The translations under genes were made by a program, and so were the position numbers. Shown here piece by piece: positions 1 through 25,821 of a DNA stretch of 64,000 bases (positions within the stretch are counted from its first letter, which is position 1; the number at the start of each line of letters is the position of its first letter). The DNA comes from Balanoglossus misakiensis. Taxonomy: Eukaryota > Hemichordata. The notes beneath the pieces are model-generated. The model searched no databases. It saw nothing but the letters and a program-made list of their open reading frames with translations, and was not told the origin of the DNA. Location of the stretch: NCBI GenBank assembly GCA_040954595.2, contig CM082583.2:1240001-1304000 (forward strand), read 5' to 3'.

Positions 1-3000
1 ATCACCGTTGATAACTCACGCCAGTCTGTGTCATATAGAGCCGGTGCACCAGCCGAGTCACGCCGTAGGAAATCTGACTTGATCAACGTGGTCAATGTAC
101 GCCTGTTTCTACTCTAGAGTGCCGGGGCTTCAGCTGAGCCAGGCCGTAGGAAACCCGACGTGATTACCGTTGTTAACTTACGCCAGTCTGTGTCCTATAT
201 ATAGTGCCGGGGCATCAGCCATGCCAGGCCGAAGGAAATGTGAGTAGATCAACGTGGTCTCTGTACGCGTGTTTCTGCTCTAGAGTGCCGGGGCTTTATC
301 CAAGCCATGCCGTAGAAAATCTGACTTGATCACCGTTGCTAACGTACGATAGTGTCTGTCATATTGTGACGGAGATTTAGCCGAGCCAGGCCGTAGAAAA
401 ATCGACTTGTTCAACGTTACCAGTGTGCAACTGTTTCTGCTCTAAAGTCTCAGGGTTTTAGCCGACTTATGCTGTAGGAAATCTGAGTTGATGAACGGGA
501 ATTCAATGTTAGAAAACCCGTGTGGAAAGTATCTCTACCCATTTGAAACTAAGAAAAGAATTAATTCTTATTTATTTTGTAAAAAAGACAATTTTTCGAA
601 AAAAAAGTCGAAAATGGTAATTTTGTCTTGGGTGATTCAAATTATACCGCCTTTTCTGGAATTTGCAGCACTTTTTACAAGAGAACGACACTTCATGCTC
701 CATAATATTTCCGAAAATGAAGAAAAGAGTTAATTTTTTATGATTTTTTAAAAATTTACCATTTTTGTCAAAATATGGCCAAAATGGCTATTTTTTCTTG
801 AATTCCGTTAATATCTCTGCATTTTTGGAGTGGTCGAAAGTTTTAACATACAATCAACATGTCATATATGATCAGGGCACCAAATTCGAAGATAAAAGGT
901 TTTTTTATTTTTTTTTTTCTAAAAATGACATTTTCAAGGAAAATTTTGTAAAACGCAATTTTGTCTGCAGTGAGCCAAATTAGACGGTCTTTTGTGGAAT
1001 TTGTATCGATATATACATACGAAGAGCATTCTATACTCCATCAGATTTCCGAAAATGTAGAAAACAGGTATTTTTTGTAATTTTCAAAAATTTACCATTT
1101 TGACCAAATTGTGGCTAAAATTGTTATTTTCGTGTTGAATGCCGCCAGTGTCACTGCTTTTAAAAGTCATAAAAACTTTTAACATACAAGCAATTGTTTA
1201 TATATGATCAGGTCACCGAATTAAAAAAATAAAGAATGTTTTGCCTAAAAATGACCTTTTTGGTGCAAAAACGAATAAAACGCAATTTTGCATTAAATCA
1301 GCTCATTCAGAGTGCATTTTTATAATCAGCACCATTTTTACATATAATGGAAATGTCATACATCATCAGATATCCAAATATGAAAAGATGATTTACATTT
1401 TAGATGATTGTCCAAAATTAGCTGATATCTGATAAATGTAGTATTTAACCGTTCTGTTCCCCCCCCCCCCCCCTACATTATATGCGGTACGCTGATGTCA
1501 GCTTACCCGGCAGTACTGCAGGCCGTGCCCCAACTAACGTCGGTGTTTAAAACGCCCTGGTTAAATTCGGGCTTTCTCTATAAATTGACAGGCAATAATG
1601 CAGTCCTACCGGAACAAATGTCGAGTGTTGACCCGCTGTGACTTTCCCTGTTCGGTTTGCCCGACTTAGCCAACGTCTTTGTACTAGAGTGTCGGGTCTT
1701 TTGCAGAGCCAGGCCGAAGGAAATCCGACTTGATCACCGTTGCTAACGAACGCTAGTGTCTGTCATGGTGTGCCGGGGTTTTAGTCGAGCCAGGCCGTAG
1801 GAGATCTGACTTGATCATCGTGGTCAATGTACGCGAGTTTCCGCTCTAAAGTGCCGGGGCTTCAGCTAAACCAGGCCGTAAGAAATCCGACGTAATCACC
1901 GTTGATAACTTACGCCAGTCTGTGTCATATAGAGCCGGTGCACCAGCCGAGTCACGCCGTAGGAAATCTGACTTGATCAACGTGGTCAATGTACGCCTGT
2001 TTCTGCTCTAGAGCGCCGGGGCTTCAGCTGAGCCAGGCCGTAGGAAACCCGACGTGATTACCGTTGTTAACTTACGCCAGTCTGTGTCCTATATATAGTG
2101 CCGGGGCATCAGCCGTGCCAGGCCGAAGGAAATGTGAGTAGATCAACGTGGTCTCTGTACGCGTGTTTCTGCTCTAGTGCCGGGGCTTTATCCAAGCCAT
2201 GCCGTAGAAAATCTGACTTGATCACCGTTGCTAACGTACGATAGTGTCTGTCATATTGTGACGGAGATTTAGCCGAGCCAGGCCGTAGAAAAATCGACTT
2301 GTTCAACGTTACCAGTGTGCAACTGTTTCTGCTCTAAAGTCTCAGGGTTTTAGCCGACTTATGCTGTAGGAAATCTGAGTTGATGAACGGGAATTCAATG
2401 TTAGAAAACCCGTGTGGAAAGTATCTCTACCTGTTTGAAACTAAGAAAAGAATTTATTCTTATTTATTTTGTAAAAAAACAATATTTCGAAAAAAAGTCG
2501 AAAATGGTAATTTTGTCTTGGGTGATTCAAATTATACCGCCTTTTCTGGAATTTGCAGCACTTTTTACAAGAGAACGACACTTCATGCTCCATAATATTT
2601 CCGAAAATGAAGAAAAGAGTTAATTTGTTATGATTTTTTAAAAATTTACCATTTTTGTCAAAATATGGCCAAAATGGCTATTTTTTCTTGAATTCCGTCA
2701 ATATCCCTGCATTTTTGGAGTGGTCGAAAGTTTTAACATACAATCAACATGTCATATATGATCAGGGCACCAAATTCGAAGATAAAAGGTTTTTTAATTT
2801 TTTTTTTCTAAAAATGACATTTTCAAGGAAAATTTTGTAAAACGCAATTTTGTCTGCAGTGAGCCAAATTAGACGGTCTTTTGTGGAATTTGTATCGATA
2901 TATACATACGAAGAGCATTCTATACTCCATCAGATTTCCGAAAATGTAGAAAACAGGTATTTTTTGTAATTTTCAAAAATTTACCATTTTGACCAAATTG

Positions 3001-3648
3001 TGGCTAAAATTGTTATTTTCGTGTTGAATGGCGCCAGTGTCACTGCTTTTAAAAGTCATAAAAACTTTTAACATACAAGCAATTGTTTATATATGATCAG
3101 GTCACCGAATTAAAAAAATAAAGAATATTTTGCCTAAAAATGACCTTTTTGGTGCAAAAACGAATAAAACGCAATTTTGCATTAAATCAGCTCATTCAGA
3201 GTGCATTTTTATAATCAGCACCATTTTTACATATAATGGAAATGTCATACATCATCAGATATCCAAATATGAAAAGATGATTTACATTTTAGATGATTGT
3301 CCAAAATTAGCTGATATCTGATAAATGTAGTATTTAACCGTTCTGTTCCCCCCCCCCCTACATTATATGCGGTACGCTGATGTCAGCTTACCCGGCAGTA
3401 CTGCAGGCCGTGCCCCAACTAACGTCGGTGTTTGAAACGCCCTGGTTAAATTCGGGCTTTCTCTATAAATTGACAGGCAATAATGCAGTCCTACCGGAAC
3501 AAATGTCGAGTGTTGACCCGCTGTGACTTTCCCTGTTCGGTTTGCCCGACTTAGCCAACGTCTTTGTACTAGAGTGTCGGGTCTTTTGCAGAGCCAGGCC
3601 GAAGGAAATCCGACTTGATTACCGTTGCTAACGAACGCTAGTGTCTGT
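1..3648. repeat. Satellite array, left flank (about 2 units)
   Basis: Two consecutive satellite units, with the landmark GTTGATGAACGGG near 488 and 2378 (spacing 1890). Each unit has a GC-richer half built of about 83-bp monomers (landmarks such as GCCAGGCCGTAGGAAA and CTGCTCTAGAGTGCCGG), an AT-rich half of about 950 bp, then a poly-C tract (1459-1473, 3349-3358) and a unique-looking segment of about 250 bp. The short reading frames in the AT-rich half change length from copy to copy through indels, so I see no gene here. Confidence 0.95.
3643..3648. repeat. Target site duplication, left copy (GTCTGT)
   Basis: The satellite reads GTCTGT immediately before the TATGG terminus. The same six bases follow the right terminus. 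Intact satellite copies read CTAGTGTCTGTCATGG at this point (for example near 1754-1770 and 32500), which gives an empty-site comparison inside the window. Confidence 0.88.
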
Positions 3649-4222
3649 TATGGAAAGCCGTTGGGGACCCCCGACAACTTCTCTCAATACATGGGTAAAG
3701 TCCATAGACAAACGATAGGAACGCATATGCTGAAAATATGACGCACATTGGGTGCCGACGCCGTAATCTAAAATGCCGGTAACAACCAAATTTTTGCCGA
3801 CACCTTTACTCCATCTACCGGCGCCGACAAAATCACAACCGGTGATTTGATGAGTTGTCGCATCGGCGTTTCTACAGAGTTGTCGCATCGGCGTTTCTAC
3901 AGAGTTGTCGCATCGGCGTTTCTGGAGAGTTGTCGCATCGGCGTTTCAGCTAGAGAGTTGTCGCATCGGCGTTTCTGGAGAGTTTTGTCGCATCCGCGTT
4001 TCTGGAGAGTTTTGTCGCACCGGCATTTCTACACATGCGCATCGGCGTTTCAGCTAGAGTTTTCTCGCATCGGCGTTTCTGGAGAGTTTTGTCGCACCGG
4101 CATTCTACACATGCGCATTGGCGTTTCAGCTAAAGAGTTTTCCCGCATCGGCGTTTCTGGAGAGTTTTGTCGCACCGGCATTCTACACATGCGCATTGGC
4201 GTTTCAGCTAAAGAGTTGTCGG
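3649..4222 (+). repeat. Left terminal inverted repeat with subterminal repeats
   Basis: Positions 3649-3870 are a single-copy terminal stretch almost identical, in inverse, to the right end. From about 3850 the motif CGCATCGGCGTTTC recurs in both the simple form (unit about 23-30 bp) and in a longer unit containing GCACCGGCATTCTACACATGC. The left array has more simple units than the right one. It ends near 4222 in single-copy sequence. Such subterminal arrays are typical transposase-binding regions; binding here is inference. Open frames across this array arise from the repeat alone. Confidence 0.88.
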
Positions 4223-4520
4223 CGATTTTGGACAGCGGCTTTTTCTTCTCGGTCTCCTCTTTAGTTAAGGTTTTGTAGTCAAAGAGTAAATCACAAGGCA
4301 AAATCTCGAGATGCTGAACTGCTGCTAGGTCTCCCATGCATTTGTTAGAACACTGAGCTAAAAGTCTTTCAACGTTATAGGCTTAGATATTTTAAATAAA
4401 TTATTGTTATTAGCAAATTATAATTTTTACGTTTGTTATCATATGGTCAACCGATGTTCGTACAGAGCATGCGCATAAGATCAACATGCTACTCCAAGGC
4501 AACTGTTGCTGATGAGAATT

Positions 4521-18119
<13,599 letters not shown>

Positions 18120-18157
18120 ACTACACAACTAAAGAGAACAATACAACAGCTAATACT

Positions 18158-18362
18158 TAAGAGGCCGTTCAGTTTTCATGGCTTGGGGCAAGTTTGTGTC
18201 ATCTGTTTTCAAAAACAGGCAGACCCCCCCCCCCCCATTCCCTTTACACGGGACCAAAAAATGATGACCCCCCTTTTGAATTTCCAAATTTAAGTGACAC
18301 CCCCTTGATTTTGCCGACTCCCCCTACCTACCTCCCGCCGTAAAAACTGAATGGTCCCCTAG
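18158..18362. mobile_element. Short TIR element (MITE) behind the transposase gene
   Basis: TAAGAGGCCGTTCAGTTTT at the left is matched in inverse by AAAACTGAATGGTCCCCTA at the right. The interior is C-rich with a poly-C run near 18223. It is non-coding and lies between the transposase stop (18119) and its likely polyadenylation signals. Confidence 0.6.
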
Positions 18363-18731
18363 TAAAAAAAAATGTTCACAAGTACAGTTTAAAACAGCCC
18401 ACACAGAAGAACATCATCATAGTTTGTTAGGGTGTCATCCAGGTCACCACTAATCTGTTGAACAAATAAAAAAGTGATTTCATGCATTAAAAAACATTGT
18501 TTATCATATTCATGTGTATGTACTGACATTTTGTGATGCGAAATAAAACTTGGTAATCAGAATAGCTGTACTATGTGAACATTTGGATTCTGTTTCACGA
18601 GACTGAAGAATGTTGTGCATTTTTGGACAACTCGATTTTCAGTATAAAACTGCTAAAAAAGACAGTTGATCAATCTCTCAAAATTGGCAAACACCGAAAT
18701 ATGCAAATATCATCAAAAAAATTTAAAATTA

Positions 18732-21700
18732 TTAAATTACCTCTTTCACTAGCATCATTTCTGGTAGATATTCTACTAAAAGGAAGTCAGCCTCAGCTGT
18801 GGCATGGTATTCATGCTGACACTGAAAATCAACACAGTTGGGAGGATCGAAACATTGCAGAAAAAATCTGCAAGGAAGATCTTCTGAATCAACTGTACCG
18901 CAAATCCAATCAAAGACATCCTGCAAAGCAAATAGATTCTTTTATGTTTACAATTATAATGCTAGAATATGATGATTAATCCAAACCTTGGTTTCTTTAT
19001 TTTGGTATGACTGCAGCTACACTCAGAAATGCCTTACATTGTAAGGCTGCAACAGACTGTATTTGAACAGTGAACATGAAACACACAATTTACACTTGAT
19101 GGCCCATATCTTGACTTACTTTGAGTGTATCTAGGTCTCTGAATGGCCTTTCCAGGACCTCATCGTTCACCATGATGCAGATTTGTCTTTTCCTTTCGTT
19201 AATCAAGGGCAATCTTATATTTTCGGCTCTGGCCTGTGCTGCCTGTAAAGAAATAAACACATTGAGTGTCATAACCTGAGCAGACAATTCACTGACTAAC
19301 CGGTTCCTAGGGAAGAGATTGCCTTGCCTAACGTGAAATAGGTATGTGGATGAGAAAGTACAAAACAAACATTTAGTAGAATGCACCTCTGAGCTTTAAA
19401 TTTTTAGACATTGGACCTAAAAATTAACAATTTATCAAAAACTATCCTATAAATGTAAAAATGAAGAATTTATCAAAAACTACAAAGACAATCAACACGT
19501 TTCAATCCAGTATTAACATCATTGCCCAAACTGTCACTTTGGTGTAGGAGTATAACCAATCCAGTCAAATGTATGACTCAGAATCAAAATTCGACTAAAC
19601 TTACATCTTTCCTCTGCAATTTCCTTTGAGCTTGTTTCTCTCTTTCCTGTAACGTTAATATTGATACCATTTAATACCTTAGACTAATCAATATCCCCCA
19701 GGGGCGGCCTAAACATCACATGTGAAAGCCCCATTTGTTTAAGAGTCATTCCATAATCTTTCAACACCTTTGCAAATACCAGTCAGAGTTATTTTCCATC
19801 ATATCTGCTCTGACTGTCCCCATATTTCCTCATGCAGCAGTAAAACCTGTCTAATCTTGAAACCTATCTATATTGAACACATGTTCCTGTCCCTTTGACA
19901 TGGAACCACATGTTAAAAGAACCCCTATAAACCAGACACCTTTGCAAATGGAATAATTTCTTCAGTCACTTTGGTGTTCAGTTTCGACAGGTTTTACTGT
20001 AGCAGAATAGACATTTTGCCAATAAATACAATTGGTATTGACTAGAAGTGCCTGATCATTCGAATATTTATTCGGAGAACCTGCTCCATCATTTATAGTA
20101 GTTAATTAATCATGTCTAACCTGTTCTGAATTCAATGCCTGTTCAGCAGTACATTCTTTCATGGATTCCTCACATGAAGCTGCCACCTCCTCCACCACTG
20201 TTATGTCAACAGAATTTTCAACCGCAATCACTTCTACATCTTCATTGACACCATCACAGGACACAGGATCACAGGACACAGGATCACAGGACACAGGATC
20301 ACAGGACACTAACTTTTCATTGTCAGTACCCTATAACAGAAAATAAAAAAATGAAATATCTATCTGGCTGTATATATGATTTTGTAAAATGTTGCTGTTT
20401 TGTGCTTAAACTATATTTTTTGTTCCCCATAAATTTTGTTGAAATGTCAAGATTTCAATTCATCGCCAGTAGATACTGTATGCCACACTGTATTACAAAC
20501 CATGACATCACTGGCAGACTAAATTTCTCATGTTAAAATATTCATGCCATTATACCTTGACCATTTCTTGTTCTTGTTCAGGTTCCTCTTGCTGCTCGAA
20601 CTCTTTGTCTTGCAGTTGCAGCTTCTTTTGAACAAAGGATGCTTTCAAAGAATGTTTTGCTGTGGAATACAAAAAAAATACAGAATACAGAAATGCCCTG
20701 AAAATTGATAAGCACATCAGCATAGCTCACATATGCATAAAGAAACTGTTAATTATTTACTACTGAGTTTTAGTCCATACTAAAATCATTTCTCAATGTT
20801 GACTATACAAAGACCAGATGTTCTCGTAGGAGGATCCTTAAACCTTTGGCAATGAAACTACAAACCATAGTTCTAACCTGGGACTACACATAACAAAAGG
20901 ACAGATTTACTCTGGAAAATAGGTCATTAAAGGGACAATGTCTCTCTCTTGCTGCCCCTTTTCCATTAATTATGTTTGATACAAGACACCGTTTATGTTA
21001 TTATATGTGTGGATATATAGTGAATCAACGTTCAACCACACACACCTTCCATTCGGCTTGAAGACATGAGTGAAAAAAAATCGCCAAAATGAATAATATT
21101 CCTCTACCATTTTTTCATTTGGGGCGAGTTTTTATTCTCATATCATCATACAAGTGAAATGGAAGTTGTGTGTGGTCGAATGTTGATTCGCTGTATGTCT
21201 ACATGTAAAAACATAGCAACATAGCAATAAGCACATCTGCTCTGGATGCCAAGATATGGAAAAGTAGGTCAAAGGTCACCTGAGGTCATGCAAAATTTGG
21301 GCATAAAATTTTGACCCTATACTGGTCCATGTTCAACAAAAACCAAACCTATAGCCCTATTGGTTAGCCTGGAATTAGGTATGCACATAATTAATGAGAT
21401 ATGCAAGTGTCACAGGTGACCCCCAATTTTGGCTTTTCAATTTTAGTCCCAACCCTCCAAACGCGAAGTCTCTACCTGCTCTGGATGCCAAGATATGATA
21501 AAGTAGGTCAAAGGTCACCTGAGGTCATGCAAAATTTGGGCAAGAAATTTTGACCTTATACTGGTCCATGTTCAATAAAAACCAAACCTATAGCCTTATT
21601 GGTTAGCCTGGAATTAGGTATGCACATAATTAATGTTTAAGCAGGTGTTACAGGTGAGCCCAAAAATTTGCCTTTTATTTTGGCCCCATTGTGCTCACTG

Positions 21701-24005
21701 ACCAATAGACAGTCACTGTACAGGACTATTGCACAGACCAGAACTTCCCAATAAGACGTGGACATAGCTTAACCATAGAGGTATAAGTAAAGGTATAAAT
21801 TTAATAAAAAGACTAAAAAATTCATAAAAAATAAAACATCCATGATATTAACTTAACACTTACAGGTCGATGTGAGGTTGACATAAGGTACATGCATACC
21901 AATTTTTAAAGCAATCTGAGCAGTAGTTGTTGACTTTCAGAGTTTTGATAAATTTCACATTTTACTGGCTAATTTGCATATTTTTGGGCCTGGCAACTTC
22001 GTTTGGACAAACTCCCATCTACAGCCCTGCCTGCATCTGCACACCAAATATCAAGGTGATACGCGCAGCGGTTTTCAAGTTTTTGATGTGGACGGACATA
22101 CAGACATACATACATACATCCATACAGACACAACCCATCCCATAAGGTCCCATGGTATATAGGCCTATACCAATGGGACCTAATAACACAAACAATATCT
22201 TGTATCAAACATAATTAATGTAAAAAAGCAGCAAGAAGCAGAGAGAGACTTTGCCTTAAGGGGTCACTGATAGACAAGGCTGAAACTTTTTTAGTGCAAC
22301 CTTTGAGTCAGATAATCAAGTTAATCAAGTATAATGCACCTGTGCACTTACACAATCAAAGTGGTGGAACTTGGAGGTAGCATTGTTGGAATAAAAGTGC
22401 CCATACTTGGGCCATTGTCACATGACCAGACAGGTACCACTATCCTGCAATTTTGCAAATACATGTCTAAAATGGCATTTGTTGAATTTGTTATGTTCAT
22501 GCCAGGCTTTGCATAATTGCATGATAGCATGAATATACCAACCATAAAGTCCACCATGCCAATGATACCCACTGGATAATGGGGTCTGCCCAGTCATGTG
22601 ACAATGACAGAAATGGCGCTTTTCTTCCAACAAAACAAGTTCTGCCACTTCTATTTTTGTCTGTTTTTGTTTAAAAAGAAGCAAGTGAATAATAAAAAAC
22701 TACCATGACTTTTTAACCTGGATAATCCAACACAAAACGGGCACAAAGAAAAAAAACAACCTTTCAATTTATCCAGTTAAATACTTGACACAACTTGTGA
22801 CAATGTAAATAGACATGATTTACTCACTCTGCCCAACTGCAAACATGAAGACTGGCAACTTGTCTGTCTTCGCCTTCATACTTTTGTATTTTGCCTTCAG
22901 GTCTTTTAATTGGAAATTCATTGGGTCCTTCATCCTTATGAACACTCCTATGTCATTCATCTCATAAGGTACAAAATCCACGTCGATGAAGTGTGCCGAT
23001 ACACTCTGGGCCCAGTGCATGGCATTTGAGCCACTGTCCACGGTAATGGCCACCTGACTTTTTCTGCCGACAGCTGATGGTAGTACTGCCCCCATTTTCT
23101 TTAGAACTCCTTTACTGTCTTTTATCAGTGGTGTAACATTTAACACCTGAATGAAAATGTTACAAAATAGGGTAAACATCAAAATTTTAATAAATGTATG
23201 TAAAATGGCATGAATATAAACTTAAATTTTCATAAAATCAGGAAATAACTAACAAGGAAAAGACTTGTACATTGCATGGATATGAAGAAAACATGTGTTA
23301 TAACTCCTAGCAATTACGTATAATGCTTAAAGGCTGAACTGTACATAACCTTGGTCTATACTTTCCTGTGTATGTATACTCTACACTTCTATTCTATTCC
23401 CTAAAGCATGATGAAATTACCAGTGTCTAGAATGTTTACCTTGTCTGTAAATTAGATGATGAGAAATTAAATACATGTACTGGGCAATTCATCATGCTAT
23501 TGGGTGTAGAATGGAAAGAAAACAAAAGTGTAGACAAAATACAAAAAGGTTAGTGGTGGGGGGGGGGGACTAAAAACTTCCCAAAATACTTCAAGAAAGG
23601 CAGTTCTTATCTTTCTTTATGTATGTATCATTTGGATTGCAATTCCTACCTGTTGTTCTGGTGGCTTTGGAACAGATCGCTTCAGTCTCTTTGATTTTAC
23701 TTCAGCCTCTTTCATCTGAAACTGTTCGGCTAGTCGCCCCAATGCTTCTTGACTCTCTTTCAAGGGATAAAAAACATTAAGTGTTACTTAAATTGTTTGA
23801 ACAGTTGCACTTTTTTCAATGAGTTGGATATTCCATAGGCATCAAGTGAGAAAGCAACTGTGCTGAAAAATACGAATTCTAGAAAACAATTTTTGTGAAT
23901 TATCCAAATTGACGAGTGCAAAATTTCCAAGGGAAAAAGTATCTTCCTACATTTACAGTACATTTCACATTTACCTTTGGTCAGGTCTTCTTTTCTCTTA
24001 TACAT
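18732..24005 (-). CDS. Coiled-coil protein with C-terminal UBX-like domain, 8 exons
   Basis: Exons on the minus strand: 24005-23975, 23756-23650, 23146-22828, 20659-20556, 20330-20121, 19646-19605, 19242-19120 and 18920-18732. All introns are GT-AG and the phases join to 375 codons. Residues 47-152 form a globular region with KKMGAVLPSAVGRKSQV that I cannot place. Residues 153-187 are a Q/E-rich helix. Residues 195-213 are VSCDP repeats. Residues 258-290 are a charged helix (EREKQAQRKLQRKD) leading into a UBX-like fold with RPFRDLDTLKDVFDWI, the pattern R-x-F followed by V-x-D-W known from UBX-like domains in multicopy fish and cnidarian proteins annotated as G2E3-like. ATG at 24005 directly follows a good acceptor, so an upstream exon may exist. 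It converges with the transposase gene, 612 bp apart. A ubiquitin or p97 link is inference only. Confidence 0.72.
20253..20310 (-). repeat. Coding 15-bp minisatellite (VSCDP repeats)
   Basis: Four near-perfect copies of a 15-bp unit (plus strand AGGATCACAGGACAC) lie inside exon 5 of the UBX-like gene and encode tandem VSCDP. The unit length keeps the frame, so copy number could vary without breaking the gene. Confidence 0.92.
21017..21196. repeat. Nested hairpin element
   Basis: ATAGTGAATCAACGTTCAAC at the left pairs with GTCGAATGTTGATTCGCTGTAT at the right, and the pairing continues through CACACACACCTTCCATT. About 45-bp stems surround a 90-bp loop. It is either a small foldback MITE or part of the surrounding TIR element. 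Confidence 0.7.
21238..21645. repeat. 238-bp tandem duplication
   Basis: CTGCTCTGGATGCCAAGATATG occurs at about 21238 and 21476, and the following approximately 170 bp is nearly identical in both copies (AAAGTAGGTCAAAGGTCACC and onward). Non-coding. Confidence 0.85.
22146..22180. repeat. Hairpin motif, copy 1
   Basis: GGTCCCATGGTATA pairs with TATACCAATGGGACC around the palindrome AGGCCT. A relative of this motif with the same preceding bases (ATCCCATAAGG) lies at 25671-25709. Confidence 0.75.
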
Positions 24006-25821
24006 CTGAAATGATATTAAAAGCATAACATAAAATAACTATCTGTTGTACCTCATCTCCTACTGGCAACACTGAACATTTCTACATGCATCCGCCAATA
24101 GAACAAACTATTAGTTGATACACCCAGTAGAATATAAATGCCATACAAGTTGTCAAAAGTGCTTTTATACACCAAGTATTCTGCTAGAAGACACAGTATG
24201 CATATGTTTAAAGGCTGTTGTTGACTTGAACTCTATTTTCTATGATAACAGCAATCGCATCATGTATTGACAATGAAATCCATGACTAGACTCAAACCAG
24301 AAACTAGCTGACACAACAGAGCTTTACACAATACAAAGCATAAAGAAGCATTGAAATCATCCATATTGCTTACATGTGATATATGGCTTATGACAGTCCA
24401 AATTTCATTGCGACGCCGTTTCACTCAGATCAATTGGTCATAGTGGAGTGGAAATGTGGCGGTTTATGAGAGTTCATACTGGCAGTTCAATCACATATAA
24501 TTGACGGAGTTGGTGCCCATGACAGTATAAAGCAGTAGTTAATCAAATTTTGTCAACAGTACTACATGTACTTGGAAATTATTTACAGAACTATAAAATA
24601 AGCCAAGATACATTTCTCTCAAATCAGTGTTGCAATTGAGCATTTATATAATAAAATGATGAAGCAGTATTTGTCACAGACATATGTTGTAAGTAGCAAA
24701 AGAAACAGTTTAGGTATTTTGATAGGGTTCGATAACTCAGCTGCTAACATTTGCAAAGTGCCTATAGTGTAAGGGCCTGGAATTATCATGACAATTTCAG
24801 AATCAAAGAGAAAAATACCGTCAAGGACAGTGTGGTCCCGTTTAAGGATTACGGAAGGAAAGGTTTTCACCAGAATACACACACACAGATCAACAGGCAA
24901 ACACTGACTGGCCATTGACTGACTCGTGAGCTGCCAATGGCATGTGTACTGTGCACACACCAAATAGAACAGCAAATAGAACTGTCTCTTGACAGATGGG
25001 CTAAGTTATATAAACATGAATACATTTTCTGTGTAAAAAAACTCATTAGGGGATTTCATCTAACTTGCAAAGAACAATGTTCAGGATATTTTTCTGCTTG
25101 AGATAAAAAAATTGTGGTAAATGTATAAGACAAAATGTCATAAAATACAACAATTCAAATTTTACTTTGATTTGATCCCATTATAATTATAAAGGAGCAC
25201 ATCCCGTTGACTCACAACTCAAATTTTACAGAAATCAATTGAAAACTTTCTGATATCAACTAATACATGGAAACCTAGAAAACATAATACAAAAATACAA
25301 GATTTTCATTTTCACTATAATTTTGATATATCATAATAACAATCCCCAAAGGAAACTACATTTAGTAAATTGCAAAGCAATTGGATGGACAACCCGTTTC
25401 AGAGAAATTGATTTTTGTACCAACAATGGAAAAAACAGCCACAAGAATACGAAATCTACACTTTCATTAAAGGGTCTGCAAATTTCAAAGCAATCAGGGT
25501 AGAGGCTTTTGAGAAATATTTTTTGACCAAGAATGTCCTAAATCATCCCAAAAATATACAATTGATTTCTTCCCCTTGATTTGAAAAACAAAATCAAGGA
25601 AACTACATCTGATGCACACCCTCAAATGAAATTTCTGATAAATACTATTACAGACGCAACCAATCCCATAAGGTTCCAATGGTATATATGCATATACCAA
25701 ATGGGACCTGGTAAAACACATATCATCCCTCAAGAATTACAAATTGATTTCATCAAAATTCTTTCAGTCAAGATGGGTGCCAGAAACCAATACACCATGT
25801 CCTGCCAAACAACACCTTTAT
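24006..25821. other. Intergenic stretch, no gene recognised
   Basis: AT-rich sequence between the UBX-like and BTB-type genes. It may contain an unrecognised 5' exon and the promoter of the UBX-like gene. Only scattered repeat fragments are visible, including the hairpin at 25671-25709. No coding domain was seen on either strand. Confidence 0.6.
25671..25709. repeat. Hairpin motif, copy 2
   Basis: AGGTTCCAATGGTATATA pairs with TATACCAAATGGGACCT. It shares its left flank (ATCCCATAAGG) and right end with the hairpin at 22146-22180, so both are ends of the same dispersed repeat family. Confidence 0.7.

Larger units (their letters stand above)
20936..22255. mobile_element. Non-autonomous TIR element, about 1.3 kb, in an intron of the UBX-like gene
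   Basis: The left end has TGTCTCTCTCTTGCTGCCCC then TTAATTATGTTTGATACAAG. The right end has the reverse complement order, CTTGTATCAAACATAATTAA then GCAGCAAGAAGCAGAGAGAGAC. The interior has no long reading frame but contains a hairpin (21017-21196), a 238-bp tandem duplication and a poly-purine GACATACATACATAC stretch. Confidence 0.65.

Noticed and set aside
488-1432. Short reading frames in the AT-rich half of each satellite unit, similar in every copy
   Set aside because: Similarity follows from the repeat itself. Frame length changes with single-base indels between copies, many lack ATG, and composition is that of AT-rich non-coding DNA.
3847-4278. Repetitive proteins from the TIR arrays (also 29208-29700)
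   Set aside because: Both strands stay open because the unit lengths avoid stops. The product is only the subterminal repeat read through.
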